NCBI GenBank assembly: GCA_021166725.1
Contig: JAJPES010000057.1
Coordinates: forward strand, 87,325 to 151,324
Length of the DNA: 64,000 nt
Reading direction: 5' to 3'
From: Burkholderiaceae bacterium
GTDB lineage: Bacteria > Pseudomonadota > Gammaproteobacteria > Burkholderiales > Burkholderiaceae_E
Shown here: positions 35,593-44,279 of the stretch, piece after piece
How positions within the stretch are numbered: position 1 is the stretch's first letter
Layout: every line of letters starts with the position of its first letter
Program-made: the position numbers and the translations under genes
Notes under the pieces: model-generated
Database searches by the model: none
Told to the model about the DNA's origin: nothing
Seen by the model: only the letters and a program-made list of their open reading frames with translations

Positions 35593-35923
35593 TCGATACC
35601 TCCGGTTTGTACCTATTGTACGGCGTGGCCGCGCGCGCGGTGTCGAGCGCCTGGGGTCGGGGCGGCTCGGCTGGTTGCGCGAGGCCGCTCGGCTGGTTGC
35701 GCGCGACGCCGCTCAGCTGCGGGCAGATGCACGCAAAACCGGCTCCGGCGCTTCGTCGCTGCGTAAGCCCGCGCTACGCCACGTAGCGCATCGGCGCGTG
35801 GGACACGTTCCACGGTTGCGAACGCAACATCTCGTTGCCACCCGGCGACTGCCCGACGAACGTCGACCGTTGCGCAGCGTCAAACGTGTATAATTTCCAT
35901 ACTGAAAATAGATCATATCTACA
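35593..35923. other. erpA-brnT intergenic region
   Basis: Holds the erpA -10 box and, at 35662-35716, about two and a half copies of a 22-base tandem repeat (GCCGCTCGGCTGGTTGCGCG type). TATAAT at 35889-35894 is a good -10 for brnT; no matching -35 is clear, as expected for a tightly regulated toxin promoter. No other gene seen. Confidence 0.6.
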
Positions 35924-36193
35924 TTGCGCTTCGAATTCGATCCCGCCAAGAGCGCTTCGAACAGAAGCAAACACGGTATCGACTTCGTCCAGGCGCAGGA
36001 TCTATGGCGGGACGACAACCTGCTCGAAGTGCCCGCACGCACCACGGACGAACCGCGATTCCTTGTGGTCGGGCGGATTCGCGACACCATGTGGTCAGCG
36101 GTCATCACCTATCGCGGCGAAGCGATTCGACTGATTTCGGTCCGGCGCTCACGGCGCGAGGAGATCGAACTTTATGAAGACGATGGCACGTGA
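35924..36193 (+). CDS. brnT: BrnT family toxin
   Basis: RelE-fold ribonuclease toxin (89 residues): LRFEFDPAKSASNRSKHGID, FVQAQDLWRDDNLLEVPART, RFLVVGRIRDTMWSAVITYR, RLISVRRSRREEIELYE. The H-x-x-S/HGIDF opening and RLISxRxxRxxE close are BrnT signatures. It starts with TTG at 35924 and has little SD, which would keep toxin levels low. It overlaps brnA by 20 bases; toxin-first order is usual for BrnT/BrnA. A TATAAT -10 lies 30 bases upstream. Confidence 0.93.
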   Translation: MRFEFDPAKSASNRSKHGIDFVQAQDLWRDDNLLEVPARTTDEPRFLVVGRIRDTMWSAVITYRGEAIRLISVRRSRREEIELYEDDGT

Positions 36194-36407
36194 GTTCGAC
36201 GAACACTTCGATGCCGGCGAGGACGTATCCGCCTGGATCGACCGATCCGCAGCTCGTCGCCCCCTTCAGCAGGCTCGACGGGTAAACGTCGATTTTCCGT
36301 CCTGGATGGTCGAGTCGCTCGACCGCGAAGCGAAGCGACTGGGCGTCACCCGTCAGTCGATCATCAAGGTCTGGATCGCCGAAAGGCTCGAGCGCCAAGC
36401 GGATTGA
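36174..36407 (+). CDS. brnA: BrnA family (CopG-like) antitoxin
   Basis: A 77-residue antitoxin. After an acidic N-terminal part (EFDEHFDAGEDVSAWIDRS) comes a ribbon-helix-helix: RRVNVDFPSWMVESLDREAK then RLGVTRQSIIKVWIAERLE. The RHH binds the operon promoter and the N-terminal part wraps the toxin; autoregulation is known for BrnTA. ATG at 36174 lies inside the end of brnT; ATG at 36183 is an alternative. Confidence 0.93.
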   Translation: MKTMAREFDEHFDAGEDVSAWIDRSAARRPLQQARRVNVDFPSWMVESLDREAKRLGVTRQSIIKVWIAERLERQAD

Positions 36408-36427
36408 CCGCGGCCGAGCGAGCCCGA

Positions 36428-37489
36428 TCAGGGCAGGATCGGCACCTGCGTGAGCCCCGCATCCTCGGGCAACCCGAACATCAGGTTCATCACCTGCACG
36501 CCCTGCCCCGAGGCGCCCTTCACCAGGTTGTCCTCGACGACGAGCACCATCAGCAGGTCGCTGTCGGGCGGCCGGTGCACCGCGATGCGCACGAAGTTCG
36601 ACGCGCGTACCGAGCGCGTCTCGGGCGCCGAACCGGCCGGCATCACGTCGACGAAGGGCTCGGAGGCGAAACGCCGCTCGTAGAGTGCCTGGAAGTCGAG
36701 ATCGCGCGCGCGCGGCGTGATGCGCGCATACAGCGTCGAGAAAATGCCGCGGATCATCGGCACCAGGTGCGGCGTGAACGCGAGCTTCACCGGCTTGCCC
36801 GCGACCGCCTCGAGCCCCTGCCGGATCTCGGGCAGGTGCCGATGGCCGGTGACCGAATACGCCCGGAAGTTGTCGCTCGCCTCGGCAAGCAACGTGCCGA
36901 CCTCCGCCTTGCGCCCCGCGCCCGACGCGCCCGACTTGCAGTCGGCGATCAGCGAATCCAGTTCGACCAGGTCGCCGCCCTGCACGCGCGCCGCTTCCGG
37001 ATCGAGCACCGGCAGGAAACCGAGCTGCACCGACGTGGGATAGCAGCCCGGCAGGCCAATGACGCGCGCGTCGCGGATCGCTTCGCGATTGACCTCGGGC
37101 AGCCCGTACACCGCCTCGGCGAGCACGTCGGGGCACGAGTGCGGCATCTTGTACCAGCGTTCGAACTCGGCAGTGCTCTTCAGGCGGAAATCGGCTGCGA
37201 GGTCGATCAGCCGGACCCCGGCGGCGAGCAGCTGCGGCGCCTGCGCCATCGCAACCCCATGCGGAGTCGCGAAGAAGACGACATCGCACTTCTCCAGCGG
37301 CGCCGATGAAGGATCCGAGAAAGCAAGATCGACGCGCCCGCGCAGCGACGGAAACATCTCCGCCACCGGCATGCCGCTTTCCTTGCGCGACGTGATCGCG
37401 ACGAGTTCGGCGTGCGGATGCTGCGAGAGCAACCGCAGCAGCTCGACACCGGTATAGCCGGTGCCGCCGACGATTCCGACCTTGATCAT
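36428..37489 (-). CDS. argC: N-acetyl-gamma-glutamyl-phosphate reductase
   Basis: Third step of arginine synthesis (353 residues, type 1). [20 protein letters not shown] is the NADP fold; the catalytic Cys149 is in [15 protein letters not shown]; later [12 protein letters not shown] and [20 protein letters not shown] at 37489 has GGAGG six bases upstream. It follows rpsI by about 60 bases on the same strand, a linkage common in betaproteobacteria. Confidence 0.97.
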   Translation of the reverse strand: MIKVGIVGGTGYTGVELLRLLSQHPHAELVAITSRKESGMPVAEMFPSLRGRVDLAFSDPSSAPLEKCDVVFFATPHGVAMAQAPQLLAAGVRLIDLAADFRLKSTAEFERWYKMPHSCPDVLAEAVYGLPEVNREAIRDARVIGLPGCYPTSVQLGFLPVLDPEAARVQGGDLVELDSLIADCKSGASGAGRKAEVGTLLAEASDNFRAYSVTGHRHLPEIRQGLEAVAGKPVKLAFTPHLVPMIRGIFSTLYARITPRARDLDFQALYERRFASEPFVDVMPAGSAPETRSVRASNFVRIAVHRPPDSDLLMVLVVEDNLVKGASGQGVQVMNLMFGLPEDAGLTQVPILP

Positions 37490-37550
37490 CGCAACCTCCG
37501 AAGGATGCCGGGCCGCAGCGCCCGGCCCGGGGAGCTGCGACGCGAAACGC

Positions 37551-37943
37551 TCAGCGCTTCGAGAACTGCTTGCGCCGGCGCGCCTTGTGGAAGCCGACCT
37601 TCTTGCGCTCGACCTCGCGCGCATCGCGCGTGACGAGACCGGCGTTCGACAGCGCGGGCTTCAGCGTCGTGTCGTAGTCGATCAGCGCGCGCGTGATGCC
37701 GTGGCGAACGGCGCCCGCCTGTCCCGACTCGCCGCCGCCGTGCACGTTGACCTGGATGTCGAAGGACTCGAGGTTCTGCGTGAGGTCGAGCGGCTGGCGC
37801 ACGATCATGCGGCCGGTTTCGCGTGCGAAATAGTCGTCGAGCGGCTTGCCGTTGACGACGATCTTGCCGCTGCCGCGCTTCAGGAACACGCGCGCGACGG
37901 AAGTCTTGCGCCGGCCGGTGCCGTAGTTGTAGTCGCCGATCAT
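37551..37943 (-). CDS. rpsI: 30S ribosomal protein S9
   Basis: Standard S9 (130 residues): [40 protein letters not shown], and the basic tail [18 protein letters not shown] whose C-terminal Arg reaches the ribosomal P site. Follows rplM by five bases with GGAGG upstream, the normal rplM-rpsI operon. Confidence 0.99.
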   Translation of the reverse strand: MIGDYNYGTGRRKTSVARVFLKRGSGKIVVNGKPLDDYFARETGRMIVRQPLDLTQNLESFDIQVNVHGGGESGQAGAVRHGITRALIDYDTTLKPALSNAGLVTRDAREVERKKVGFHKARRRKQFSKR

Positions 37944-37948
37944 CGGAA

Positions 37949-38377
37949 TCAGACCTCCAGAGCCTTCGGCTGCTGCGCCGTGTGCGGATGCGTTGCCTCG
38001 CCGTACACCTTGAGCTTCTTGATCATCGCGTAGCCGAGCGGGCCTTTCGGCAGCATGCCCTTCACCGCTTTCTCGAGGGCACGGCCAGGATGCCGCGCCT
38101 GCATCTTCGCGAAGCTCTGCTCGCGAATGCCGCCCGGATAACCGGTGTGCCGGTAGTAGATCTTGTCGTCGGCCTTGTTGCCGGTGACCTTGATGCGCGC
38201 CGCGTTCACGACCACGATGAAGTCGCCCGTGTCGACGTGCGGCGTGAACTCGGGCTTGTGCTTGCCGCGCAGGCGATGCGCGATCTCGACGGCCAGGCGC
38301 CCGAGCACCTTGTCGGTGGCATCGACGACGAACCAGTCGCGCTGAACTTCGTGCGGCTTGGCGGAGAAGGTCTTCAT
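37949..38377 (-). CDS. rplM: 50S ribosomal protein L13
   Basis: Standard L13 (142 residues): [72 protein letters not shown] and [19 protein letters not shown]. First gene of rplM-rpsI(-argC). Transcribed from a strong promoter about 100 bases upstream; L13 autoregulates its leader in E. coli, which may also apply here. Confidence 0.99.
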   Translation of the reverse strand: MKTFSAKPHEVQRDWFVVDATDKVLGRLAVEIAHRLRGKHKPEFTPHVDTGDFIVVVNAARIKVTGNKADDKIYYRHTGYPGGIREQSFAKMQARHPGRALEKAVKGMLPKGPLGYAMIKKLKVYGEATHPHTAQQPKALEV

Positions 38378-38480
38378 TAGAATCTCTGGCTGGAGCGGCG
38401 CGCGAGCGCTTCGCCCGGAAACGGCAGGCGCCGTCCCGGAAAACGACCGAGGGAAGGCAGCAGCCGCAGAAAAGCCCTCG

Positions 38481-38509
38481 ATTGTAATGTCGGACGACCG
38501 CTGCGTCAA
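38481..38509 (-). promoter_or_regulatory. Sigma-70 promoter of rplM-rpsI
   Basis: On the minus strand TTGACG (38504-38509) is 17 bases from TACAAT (38481-38486), each box five of six to consensus. It predicts a leader of about 95 bases before the rplM ATG. Confidence 0.85.
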
Positions 38510-38837
38510 AACAGTCGACTCGGGTCGGCCCCCATCGGTCCTTCGGTCGAATGGAATCGCGACGAACCATCGCCTGAGTCAGGGTTGGTCCACTGGTCGA
38601 GTTGCGCTGGAAATGAACTCACCTGACACGCCGACGGTCGTCAACATCCATCCTTCTCGCACTCCGGGGCGCCTGAAGGGTCGCTTCGACGATCCTTTAC
38701 CCGAGGACGAACTCGCCGGCTGGAGCCGTCGAGCCGCGCGCGCCCCCCTCGACACGCACGCGCTGCGCTCCGGTGGCTCACTGCCGACGCCCGGTTCGTA
38801 GCCCCTCGTGCGAAGCCTGATCACGACGCGGCGAACC

Positions 38838-38900
38838 AAAAAAAAACCCGGACACGAGGCCCGGGTTGAATCCACCAAGGAGGAGGAGGTGGAGGAGACG
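38838..38900 (-). ncRNA. Candidate small RNA with anti-Shine-Dalgarno loop (copy A)
   Basis: On the minus strand a short transcript of about 63 nt is predicted: CGTCTCC, then a hairpin with stem TCCACC/GGTGGA and loop TCCTCCTCCTT, then TTC and a terminator stem AACCCGG/CCGGGTT followed by nine T. The loop is complementary to GGAGG ribosome-binding sites. A close sigma-70 promoter precedes it and there is no ORF in it. The design, an exposed CCUCCUCC plus terminator hairpin, is that of the cuckoo/CcsR RNAs of alphaproteobacteria. A related copy lies at 55573-55629. The flanks 38510-38837 and 38936-39148 contain no convincing gene. Confidence 0.75.
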
Positions 38901-38906
38901 AAACAG

Positions 38907-38935
38907 ACTATAGCGAAGTGGATGGTGCAGTGCAA
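38907..38935 (-). promoter_or_regulatory. Sigma-70 promoter of the candidate small RNA
   Basis: On the minus strand TTGCAC (38930-38935), a 17-base spacer and TATAGT (38907-38912). Initiation about seven bases on, near 38900, would start the RNA just before its CUCCUCC tract. Confidence 0.8.
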
Positions 38936-39148
38936 GAGGAGAAATCGTGAGGCGTCTGCCCAAAGCCACGAATCCGCAACGATCCTTGATCAAACTCAAG
39001 GTGTTCCCCCTCTGAGCGCGCTGTTCGGGAACGAAGCGTGCTCGTCGTTCGCCCGCCGCCTCGATTCCATATTGCATCGCAGCACGAGAAGCCTGTGCAC
39101 ATCCTTCCGGAATGCGGCGAGAATGAGTCCGGTTTCCAGGAGCGGTCG

Positions 39149-39571
39149 ATGCAGTGCACGGTGAAATGGACGGGGCCCGGAGGCATGAGCTTCCTGGCCG
39201 AATCGGGAAGTGGGCACGCGCTGGTGATGGACGGCTCCCCCGACGCCGGCGGGCGCAACCTGGGCCCTCGACCCATGGAAATGCTGCTCATCGGCACCGG
39301 CGGCTGCACGGCCTCCGACGTCGTCGTGATCCTCAGTCGCAGCGGGCAGGACGTGCGCGCGTGCGAGGTGAACCTGAGTGCGGAACGCGCGCCTACCGAC
39401 CCGAAAGTCTTCACGCGCATCCATTTCCATTTTGTCGTTCGCGGCCGGTCGCTGAAGCCGAATGTCGTCGAGCGCGCAATCCGGCTGTCGCACGAGAAAT
39501 ACTGCTCGGCGTCGATCATGATGGGGCAGACCGCCGAACTGACGCACGACTGGGAGGTAGTCGAAGACTGA
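39149..39571 (+). CDS. OsmC family protein
   Basis: A 140-residue thiol peroxidase-fold protein. The two redox Cys are Cys53 in LIGTGGCTASDVVVIL and Cys119 in HEKYCSASIMM. The family reduces organic hydroperoxides; this branch (MQCTVKWTGPGGMSFLAESG opening, YhfA-like) is less well characterised. ATG at 39149 with AGGAG seven bases upstream; the upstream in-frame stretch is not conserved. Convergent with coq7, 50 bases apart. Confidence 0.94.
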   Translation: MQCTVKWTGPGGMSFLAESGSGHALVMDGSPDAGGRNLGPRPMEMLLIGTGGCTASDVVVILSRSGQDVRACEVNLSAERAPTDPKVFTRIHFHFVVRGRSLKPNVVERAIRLSHEKYCSASIMMGQTAELTHDWEVVED

Positions 39572-39621
39572 TCAGTACGTGTGAAGCGATCGGCGGCGCC
39601 CGGCAACGTGCGTCACAGACG

Positions 39622-40317
39622 CTACAAATAGTGGGCCGTCGTCGTCATGACTTTCGACGCGGCACGCATTGCCCAGCGCGCCGGTGGCGGCAGGTCGACG
39701 CCGCCCAACCTGCGGGCGTGCTCGCCGTGCCGCGCCTCGTCCTCCTGCATCGCGGCGACGATCTCGCGCGAGCGCGAATCGCTGGCCGGCAGTCGCTCGA
39801 GATGGCGCGCGAGATGCGATTCGACCTGCCTTTCGGTTTCGGCCATGAAGCCCAGGCTGATGCGATCGCCCATCCGTCCGGCCAGCAGCCCGATCGCGAA
39901 CGAGCCGGCGTACCACACCGGGTTCAACAGCGACGGACGTGCACCGAGTTCGGTCAGCCGCGCGCGCGTCCACGCGAGATGGTCGCCCTCCTCGCGAGCA
40001 GCGAGCCGGAACTCGCGTTCGAGCGCCGGATCCACCGTGCTGGCTGCCTGCGCCTCGTACAGCGCCTGCGCGCAGATCTCGCCCACGTGGTTCACCCGCA
40101 TCAGCGCACCGGAGAGCCGGCGCTGAGACGGCTCCGAAGGCTCGTCGTGGTCGGCGGCAGCGCTGCGCACCGGCATCGGGCGCGAGTGCGGCGGCGCGCC
40201 GGCGAGCGAGGCGAATGCGCGGCCCAGCACGGACAGCGCCCGGTCGAGTGGAGTCGGATGGCGCAATCCGTCCGGAGACAGGCTGGGCATGCTGGATCTC
40301 GGTTCGGGGGCGAACAC
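39622..40317 (-). CDS. coq7: Demethoxyubiquinone hydroxylase Coq7
   Basis: Di-iron monooxygenase for the last ring hydroxylation in ubiquinone synthesis (231 residues). Iron ligands lie in LMRVNHVGEICAQALYEAQ, REEGDHLAWTRARL, MAETERQVESHL and AAMQEDEARHGEHARR (E, ExxH, E, ExxxH pattern). Membrane-associated by amphipathic helices. A GTG at 40317 with AGGAGG eight bases upstream is the preferred start; ATG at 40290 would give 222 residues. Coq7 (instead of UbiF) is typical of betaproteobacteria. Confidence 0.96.
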   Translation of the reverse strand: MFAPEPRSSMPSLSPDGLRHPTPLDRALSVLGRAFASLAGAPPHSRPMPVRSAAADHDEPSEPSQRRLSGALMRVNHVGEICAQALYEAQAASTVDPALEREFRLAAREEGDHLAWTRARLTELGARPSLLNPVWYAGSFAIGLLAGRMGDRISLGFMAETERQVESHLARHLERLPASDSRSREIVAAMQEDEARHGEHARRLGGVDLPPPARWAMRAASKVMTTTAHYL

Positions 40318-40629
40318 TCAGCATACCTCCTGGGTCGCCGGCGCCGCCGCCGCACCGTCTCCGGGACCGTAAACCTGCAGTGGACGGCCGAATGTGCGCA
40401 GCGCCCTCACCGCACGTCCGCGTCCGTCGGAGCAACGATTCGGTGCGGATTCGGTTTGTTGCCGGAATGCGACACCAAAGGCATCGGAAGGCTCTCGTTT
40501 CTTTGCTCCCCTAGGGAATTTCGCGAGAATACGTTGGACTTCAAACCGGGGCCCTTCTGTCGGCCACTCGGGGAGTTGCGGCGGCCCACCAAGCCGACGA
40601 TTGATTCCAGAAACCTAGGAGAACCTTCA
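40318..40629. other. Divergent promoter region of coq7 and the porin gene
   Basis: No gene seen. CCTAGGAG at 40613-40620 is the porin SD. The porin should have a strong promoter here but I could not fix -35/-10 boxes with confidence. Confidence 0.45.
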
Positions 40630-41700
40630 ATGAAGAAAACGCTTCTCGCAGTGGCTGTCGCCGCAGCGCTGCCGGCAGCGGCGTTCGCCCAGACGAACGT
40701 CACACTGTACGGAATCGCCGACGCCGGCGTGGGTTGGAACGACACGGACGGCCCGGGCGATTCGAGCACGATGGTCGTCAACTCCGGTTACATGTCGACC
40801 AGCCGCTTCGGCATTCGCGGCACGGAAGACCTGGGCAGCGGTCTGAAAGCCACGTTCAACCTGGAAGCGGGCGTTCAGCTCGACCAGGGTCTGAGCGATA
40901 GCGACATCGGTTCGCGTTCCGCGTTCTGGCAGCGTCGCGCGGTCGTCGGCCTGGCCGGCGGCTTCGGTGAAGTGCGCCTCGGCCGTGACTACACCCCGGG
41001 CTTCTCGGCGGCGGGCACCACCGACGTCATGGGCTACGGACTGCTGGGCAACTGGCTGACCTACACGGCGCAGGGCGGTATCACGACCCGTGCCAGCAAC
41101 GGTATCCACTACACGGGCACGTTCTCGGGCATCACGCTGCGCGCGATGTACGCCGAGGGCGAGCTGCTTGACACCGCAACCACCGACAGCGGCGGCGGCG
41201 ATGCGTGGGGTCTGTCGGGCGTTTACGCCGGCGGCCCGCTCACCGTGCAGGGCTACTATCAGGAAGTCAACAACGTCGTCGGCGATGCGGTCAAGCAAGC
41301 CGGTATCGGCGCGGGCTACAACTTCGGCGCTTTCCGTCTGACGCTGACGTACGGCGTTGCCGACGCGGATGGCACTGCGGTCGTGGCTGGTGGCGACAAG
41401 CTGCAGGGTCTGGGCCTGGGCGCCGGCGTGAAGCTCGGTACGGGTGAACTGCTCGCGCAGATCATGCAGCTGAAGGTCGACAATCCTGTCGCCGGTGGCA
41501 AGGACCCCAAAGGTACGAGCTTCGGCATCGCCTACGTCCATCCGCTGTCGAAGCGTACGAACCTGTACGCCACCTATGGCATGATGCGTAACAACGACAC
41601 GGGCCGGTTTTCGATCCTCGCGTCGGACAACTCGGTGGCCGCTGGTGCCCCGGGCGCCGACCCGAAGGGCTTCGCGGTCGGTATCCGCCACCTGTTCTGA
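40630..41700 (+). CDS. Outer-membrane general porin (Gram-negative porin family)
   Basis: Trimeric outer-membrane channel of 356 residues. Signal peptide MKKTLLAVAVAAALPAAAFA, cleaved before QTNVTLYGIADAG, the hallmark start of Burkholderiales OmpC/Omp32-type porins. Sixteen beta strands with repeating aromatic/glycine pattern; SRFGIRGTEDLGSGLKATFN, FWQRRAVVGLAGGFGEVRLG and RDYTPGF (constriction loop region) are conserved; the chain ends FAVGIRHLF with terminal Phe for BAM recognition. Followed by a terminator, so monocistronic and probably highly expressed. Confidence 0.97.
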   Translation: MKKTLLAVAVAAALPAAAFAQTNVTLYGIADAGVGWNDTDGPGDSSTMVVNSGYMSTSRFGIRGTEDLGSGLKATFNLEAGVQLDQGLSDSDIGSRSAFWQRRAVVGLAGGFGEVRLGRDYTPGFSAAGTTDVMGYGLLGNWLTYTAQGGITTRASNGIHYTGTFSGITLRAMYAEGELLDTATTDSGGGDAWGLSGVYAGGPLTVQGYYQEVNNVVGDAVKQAGIGAGYNFGAFRLTLTYGVADADGTAVVAGGDKLQGLGLGAGVKLGTGELLAQIMQLKVDNPVAGGKDPKGTSFGIAYVHPLSKRTNLYATYGMMRNNDTGRFSILASDNSVAAGAPGADPKGFAVGIRHLF

Positions 41701-41737
41701 TCGTGCACCGGCTTCGGCCGGTACGCGAACGAGGTGT

Positions 41738-41769
41738 GAAAGCGCCGGGGAAACCCGGCGCTTTTTTTA
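41738..41769 (+). terminator. Rho-independent terminator of the porin gene
   Basis: Stem AAAGCGCCGGG / CCCGGCGCTTT with a GAAA loop, followed by a T-run, about 40 bases after the porin stop. Confidence 0.95.
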
Positions 41770-41841
41770 TGTCCGGTCGGGACGCCGCAAAGCCAGGTGC
41801 GGTAGTGCGACTTGGATAGGCGTGATCCAGCGAGTACTTGT

Positions 41842-41861
41842 TTGAAGCGCGAACAGTTCAA
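41842..41861. promoter_or_regulatory. Possible MarR-type operator
   Basis: TTGAA at 41842-41846 and TTCAA at 41857-41861 form an inverted repeat 16 bases before the marR ATG, a position suited to autoregulation. Short and only suggestive. Confidence 0.35.
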
Positions 41862-41877
41862 CCCTAAACTGTGGCGC

Positions 41878-42441
41878 ATGACTGCGCCCGACGCCCCACC
41901 CTCCCCACCCGACCATGAAACGCGCCTGCAGGCGCACGACCATACCGCCCTGCGCCTGTGGCTGCGGCTGCTCACCTGCACGAGCCTGATCGAGGCGTCG
42001 GTACGCCAGATCCTGCGTGACGACTTCGACAGCACGCTGCCGCGCTTCGACCTGCTCGCGCAACTCGATCGGCACCCGCAGGGGCTGCGGATGAGCGAAC
42101 TGTCGCAGCGGCTGATGGTGACGGGCGGCAACATCACCGCATTGGCCGATCAGCTCGAGGCCGAGGGCCTGCTGCGGCGCGAGCCGGTGAGCGACGACCG
42201 GCGGGCCATCCGGCTCACGCTTTCGCCGGCGGGGCAGAAACGATTCGCCGAGATGGCGGCCGGTCATGAGCGCTGGGTGGTTTCGCTCTTCGAGGGGCTG
42301 TCGCTCGACGAGCAGCGCCAACTGCTCGTGCTGCTCGCCCGGCTCAAACCGGGGCTCGTCGAAGGCAAGCGCCGGGCCGCGGAGATGCGCTCGACGAAAG
42401 GCCGCGCGCGTTCGACGAGCACATCACGCAGCGCAGCCTGA
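41878..42441 (+). CDS. MarR family transcriptional regulator
   Basis: A 187-residue winged-helix repressor. The dimer helix LRLWLRLLTCTSLIEASVRQ is followed by the DNA-binding part: PRFDLLAQLDRHPQGLRMSE, LSQRLMVTGGNITALADQLE, AEGLLRREPVSDDRRAIRLT (the DRR wing) and LSPAGQKRFAEMA. Located directly upstream of an aryl-CoA ligase gene on the same strand, it probably responds to an aromatic acid or its CoA ester, as BadR/AliR-type MarR proteins do; this is inference. ATG at 41878; a longer frame start is not conserved. Confidence 0.93.
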   Translation: MTAPDAPPSPPDHETRLQAHDHTALRLWLRLLTCTSLIEASVRQILRDDFDSTLPRFDLLAQLDRHPQGLRMSELSQRLMVTGGNITALADQLEAEGLLRREPVSDDRRAIRLTLSPAGQKRFAEMAAGHERWVVSLFEGLSLDEQRQLLVLLARLKPGLVEGKRRAAEMRSTKGRARSTSTSRSAA

Positions 42442-42551
42442 AACGCAGCCTGAAGCGGCCGCGGAGGCAAGCATCGAAATGCGGCTCGTCGAGGGCCGAC
42501 GGGCACGGTACGATCTTCGGCGACACCGAACGACAAGGAAACGAGGAGACC

Positions 42552-44165
42552 ATGCATCGATCCGCCCACGTCGACACCTTCGCCCGCGACAACCTGCCGC
42601 CGCCCGAGCAGTGGCCGGAGTTTCTCGACTCGCCGGACACACGCTACCCGGCGCGGATGAACGCCACCGTCGAATTGCTCGACCGGATGGTGGCCGGCGG
42701 CCGAGGCGACTCGATCGCGCTGCGTACCGAAGAGGCGAACTGCACCTACGCGCAACTGCAGGCGCGGGTGAATGCGATCGCCCGCGTGCTGCGCGCCCGG
42801 ATGGGGCTGGTGCCCGGCAACCGTGTGCTGCTGCGCGGATCGAACAACCCGATGATGGCCGCCTGCCTGCTCGCGGTAATCAAGGCGGGGCTCGTCGCCG
42901 TGCCGACGATGCCGCTGCTGCGTGCGAAGGATCTCGCGCCGGTTGTCGAGAAGGCGCGCGTGTCGGCGGCGCTGTGCGACCTGCAGTTGCGCGACGAAAT
43001 CGACCGATTGCGCGAGCAGACCGATGCGCTCGAGCAGGTGATGTTCTTCAACGACGGCAGCGGCGCGGACGACGCTCTCGAATCCTGGCTCGCCGACACG
43101 CCCGGGGCGTTCGAAGCCTGCGACACCGCGCAGGACGATGTCGCGCTGATCGCGTTCACGTCGGGCACGACCGGCAAGCCGAAAGGCACGATGCACTTTC
43201 ATCGCGACATCGTCGCGATGTGCGACCTCTTCCCGCGGCATATCCTGAAGCCGACGGCCGACGACATCTTCTGCGGCACGCCGCCGCTCGCCTTCACCTT
43301 CGGGCTGGGCGGCATGCTGTGCTTCCCGCTGCGTGCGGGCGCCTCGGTACTGCTGCTCGAGCGCGGCACGCCCGAGTCGCTGCTCGGAGCGATCGAGCGG
43401 CACCGCGCGACCATCGTCTTCACCGCGCCGACGATGTACCGGCAGATGGCGACGATCGCGTCGCGCTTCGACCTCTCGTCGCTGAAGAAGAGCGTCTCGG
43501 CGGGCGAGGCGCTGCCCGATGCGACGCGTCAGCTGTGGAAACAGGCGAGCGGCATCGAGATGATCGACGGCATCGGCTCCACCGAGATGATCCACATCTT
43601 CGTCTCGTCGATGCCCGGCGACGTGCGCCGCGGCTCCATCGGCAAGCCGGTGCCCGGCTACGAAGCCCGCGTGGTCGACGACGAAATGAACGAGGTCGCG
43701 CACGGCGTGGTCGGCAAACTCGCGGTGAAAGGACCCACCGGCTGCCGCTATCTCGACGACCCGCGCCAGCTCGATTACGTGCGCGACGGCTGGAATCTTC
43801 CGGGCGACGCGTTCGCGATGGACGAGGACGGCTATTTCTACTACCAGGCACGCTCCGACGACATGATCATCTCGGGCGGCTACAACATCGCCGGTCCCGA
43901 GGTGGAATCGGCGCTGCTGATGCACGAAGCGGTGGCCGAATGCGGCGTGGTCGGCGTACCCGACGAGGCGCGCGGCCAGCTGGTGAAGGCCTTCGTCGTG
44001 CTGAAGAAGGGATGGCAAGCAGAAGACGGGCTGAAAGGCACGCTGCAGGACTTCGTCAAGCAGACGATCGCGCCGTACAAGTACCCGCGGGCGATCGAGT
44101 TCTGCGAAACGCTGCCGCGTACGGAGACGGGAAAGCTGCAGCGGTTCCGGTTACGGGAGGGGTAG
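42552..44165 (+). CDS. Aryl-CoA ligase (benzoate / 2-aminobenzoate-CoA ligase family)
   Basis: An ATP-dependent acyl-adenylating enzyme of 537 residues. Motifs: LIAFTSGTTGKPKGTMHFHR (P-loop), FTAPTMYRQM, IDGIGSTEMIHIFVSS (A5), GWNLPGDAFAMDEDGYFYYQ then RSDDMIISGGYNI (A7/A8) and LPRTETGKLQRF with the C-terminal Lys (A10). The opening HVDTFARDNLPPPEQWPEFL is that of 2-aminobenzoate- and benzoate-CoA ligases. ATG at 42552 with GAGGAG four bases upstream. The MarR gene upstream suggests control by the substrate. No ring-cleavage genes are adjacent. Confidence 0.88.
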   Translation: MHRSAHVDTFARDNLPPPEQWPEFLDSPDTRYPARMNATVELLDRMVAGGRGDSIALRTEEANCTYAQLQARVNAIARVLRARMGLVPGNRVLLRGSNNPMMAACLLAVIKAGLVAVPTMPLLRAKDLAPVVEKARVSAALCDLQLRDEIDRLREQTDALEQVMFFNDGSGADDALESWLADTPGAFEACDTAQDDVALIAFTSGTTGKPKGTMHFHRDIVAMCDLFPRHILKPTADDIFCGTPPLAFTFGLGGMLCFPLRAGASVLLLERGTPESLLGAIERHRATIVFTAPTMYRQMATIASRFDLSSLKKSVSAGEALPDATRQLWKQASGIEMIDGIGSTEMIHIFVSSMPGDVRRGSIGKPVPGYEARVVDDEMNEVAHGVVGKLAVKGPTGCRYLDDPRQLDYVRDGWNLPGDAFAMDEDGYFYYQARSDDMIISGGYNIAGPEVESALLMHEAVAECGVVGVPDEARGQLVKAFVVLKKGWQAEDGLKGTLQDFVKQTIAPYKYPRAIEFCETLPRTETGKLQRFRLREG

Positions 44166-44208
44166 CCGATGAGAGATTGCGATCCGCCATCGCATCCGAC
44201 GCATACTG

Positions 44209-44256
44209 GGTAACAGTCTGCACGAGGTTGCCGGACTGTTACCGAAAAGCTACCAT
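44209..44256 (+). promoter_or_regulatory. Promoter and palindromic operator of the RHH-Panacea cassette
   Basis: GGTAACAGTC (44209-44218) is perfectly repeated inverted as GACTGTTACC (44234-44243). Within it lies a promoter: TTGCCG (44228-44233), 17 bases, TACCAT (44251-44256). The right arm lies in the spacer, so a protein bound to the palindrome would block transcription; the RHH protein encoded next is the obvious candidate. No T-run follows, which speaks against a terminator. Confidence 0.78.
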
Positions 44257-44279
44257 TCAGCTTCAAATCGGAGTACGAA

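Noticed and set aside
38613..38801. A 62-codon plus-strand frame starting [19 protein letters not shown]
   Set aside because: No SD, no recognisable family, and it sits in the non-coding region between the rplM promoter and the small RNA; not convincing.
44209..44243. Terminator of the aryl-CoA ligase gene
   Set aside because: The inverted repeat has a 15-base loop and no T-run, and it overlaps promoter boxes; an operator is the better reading.
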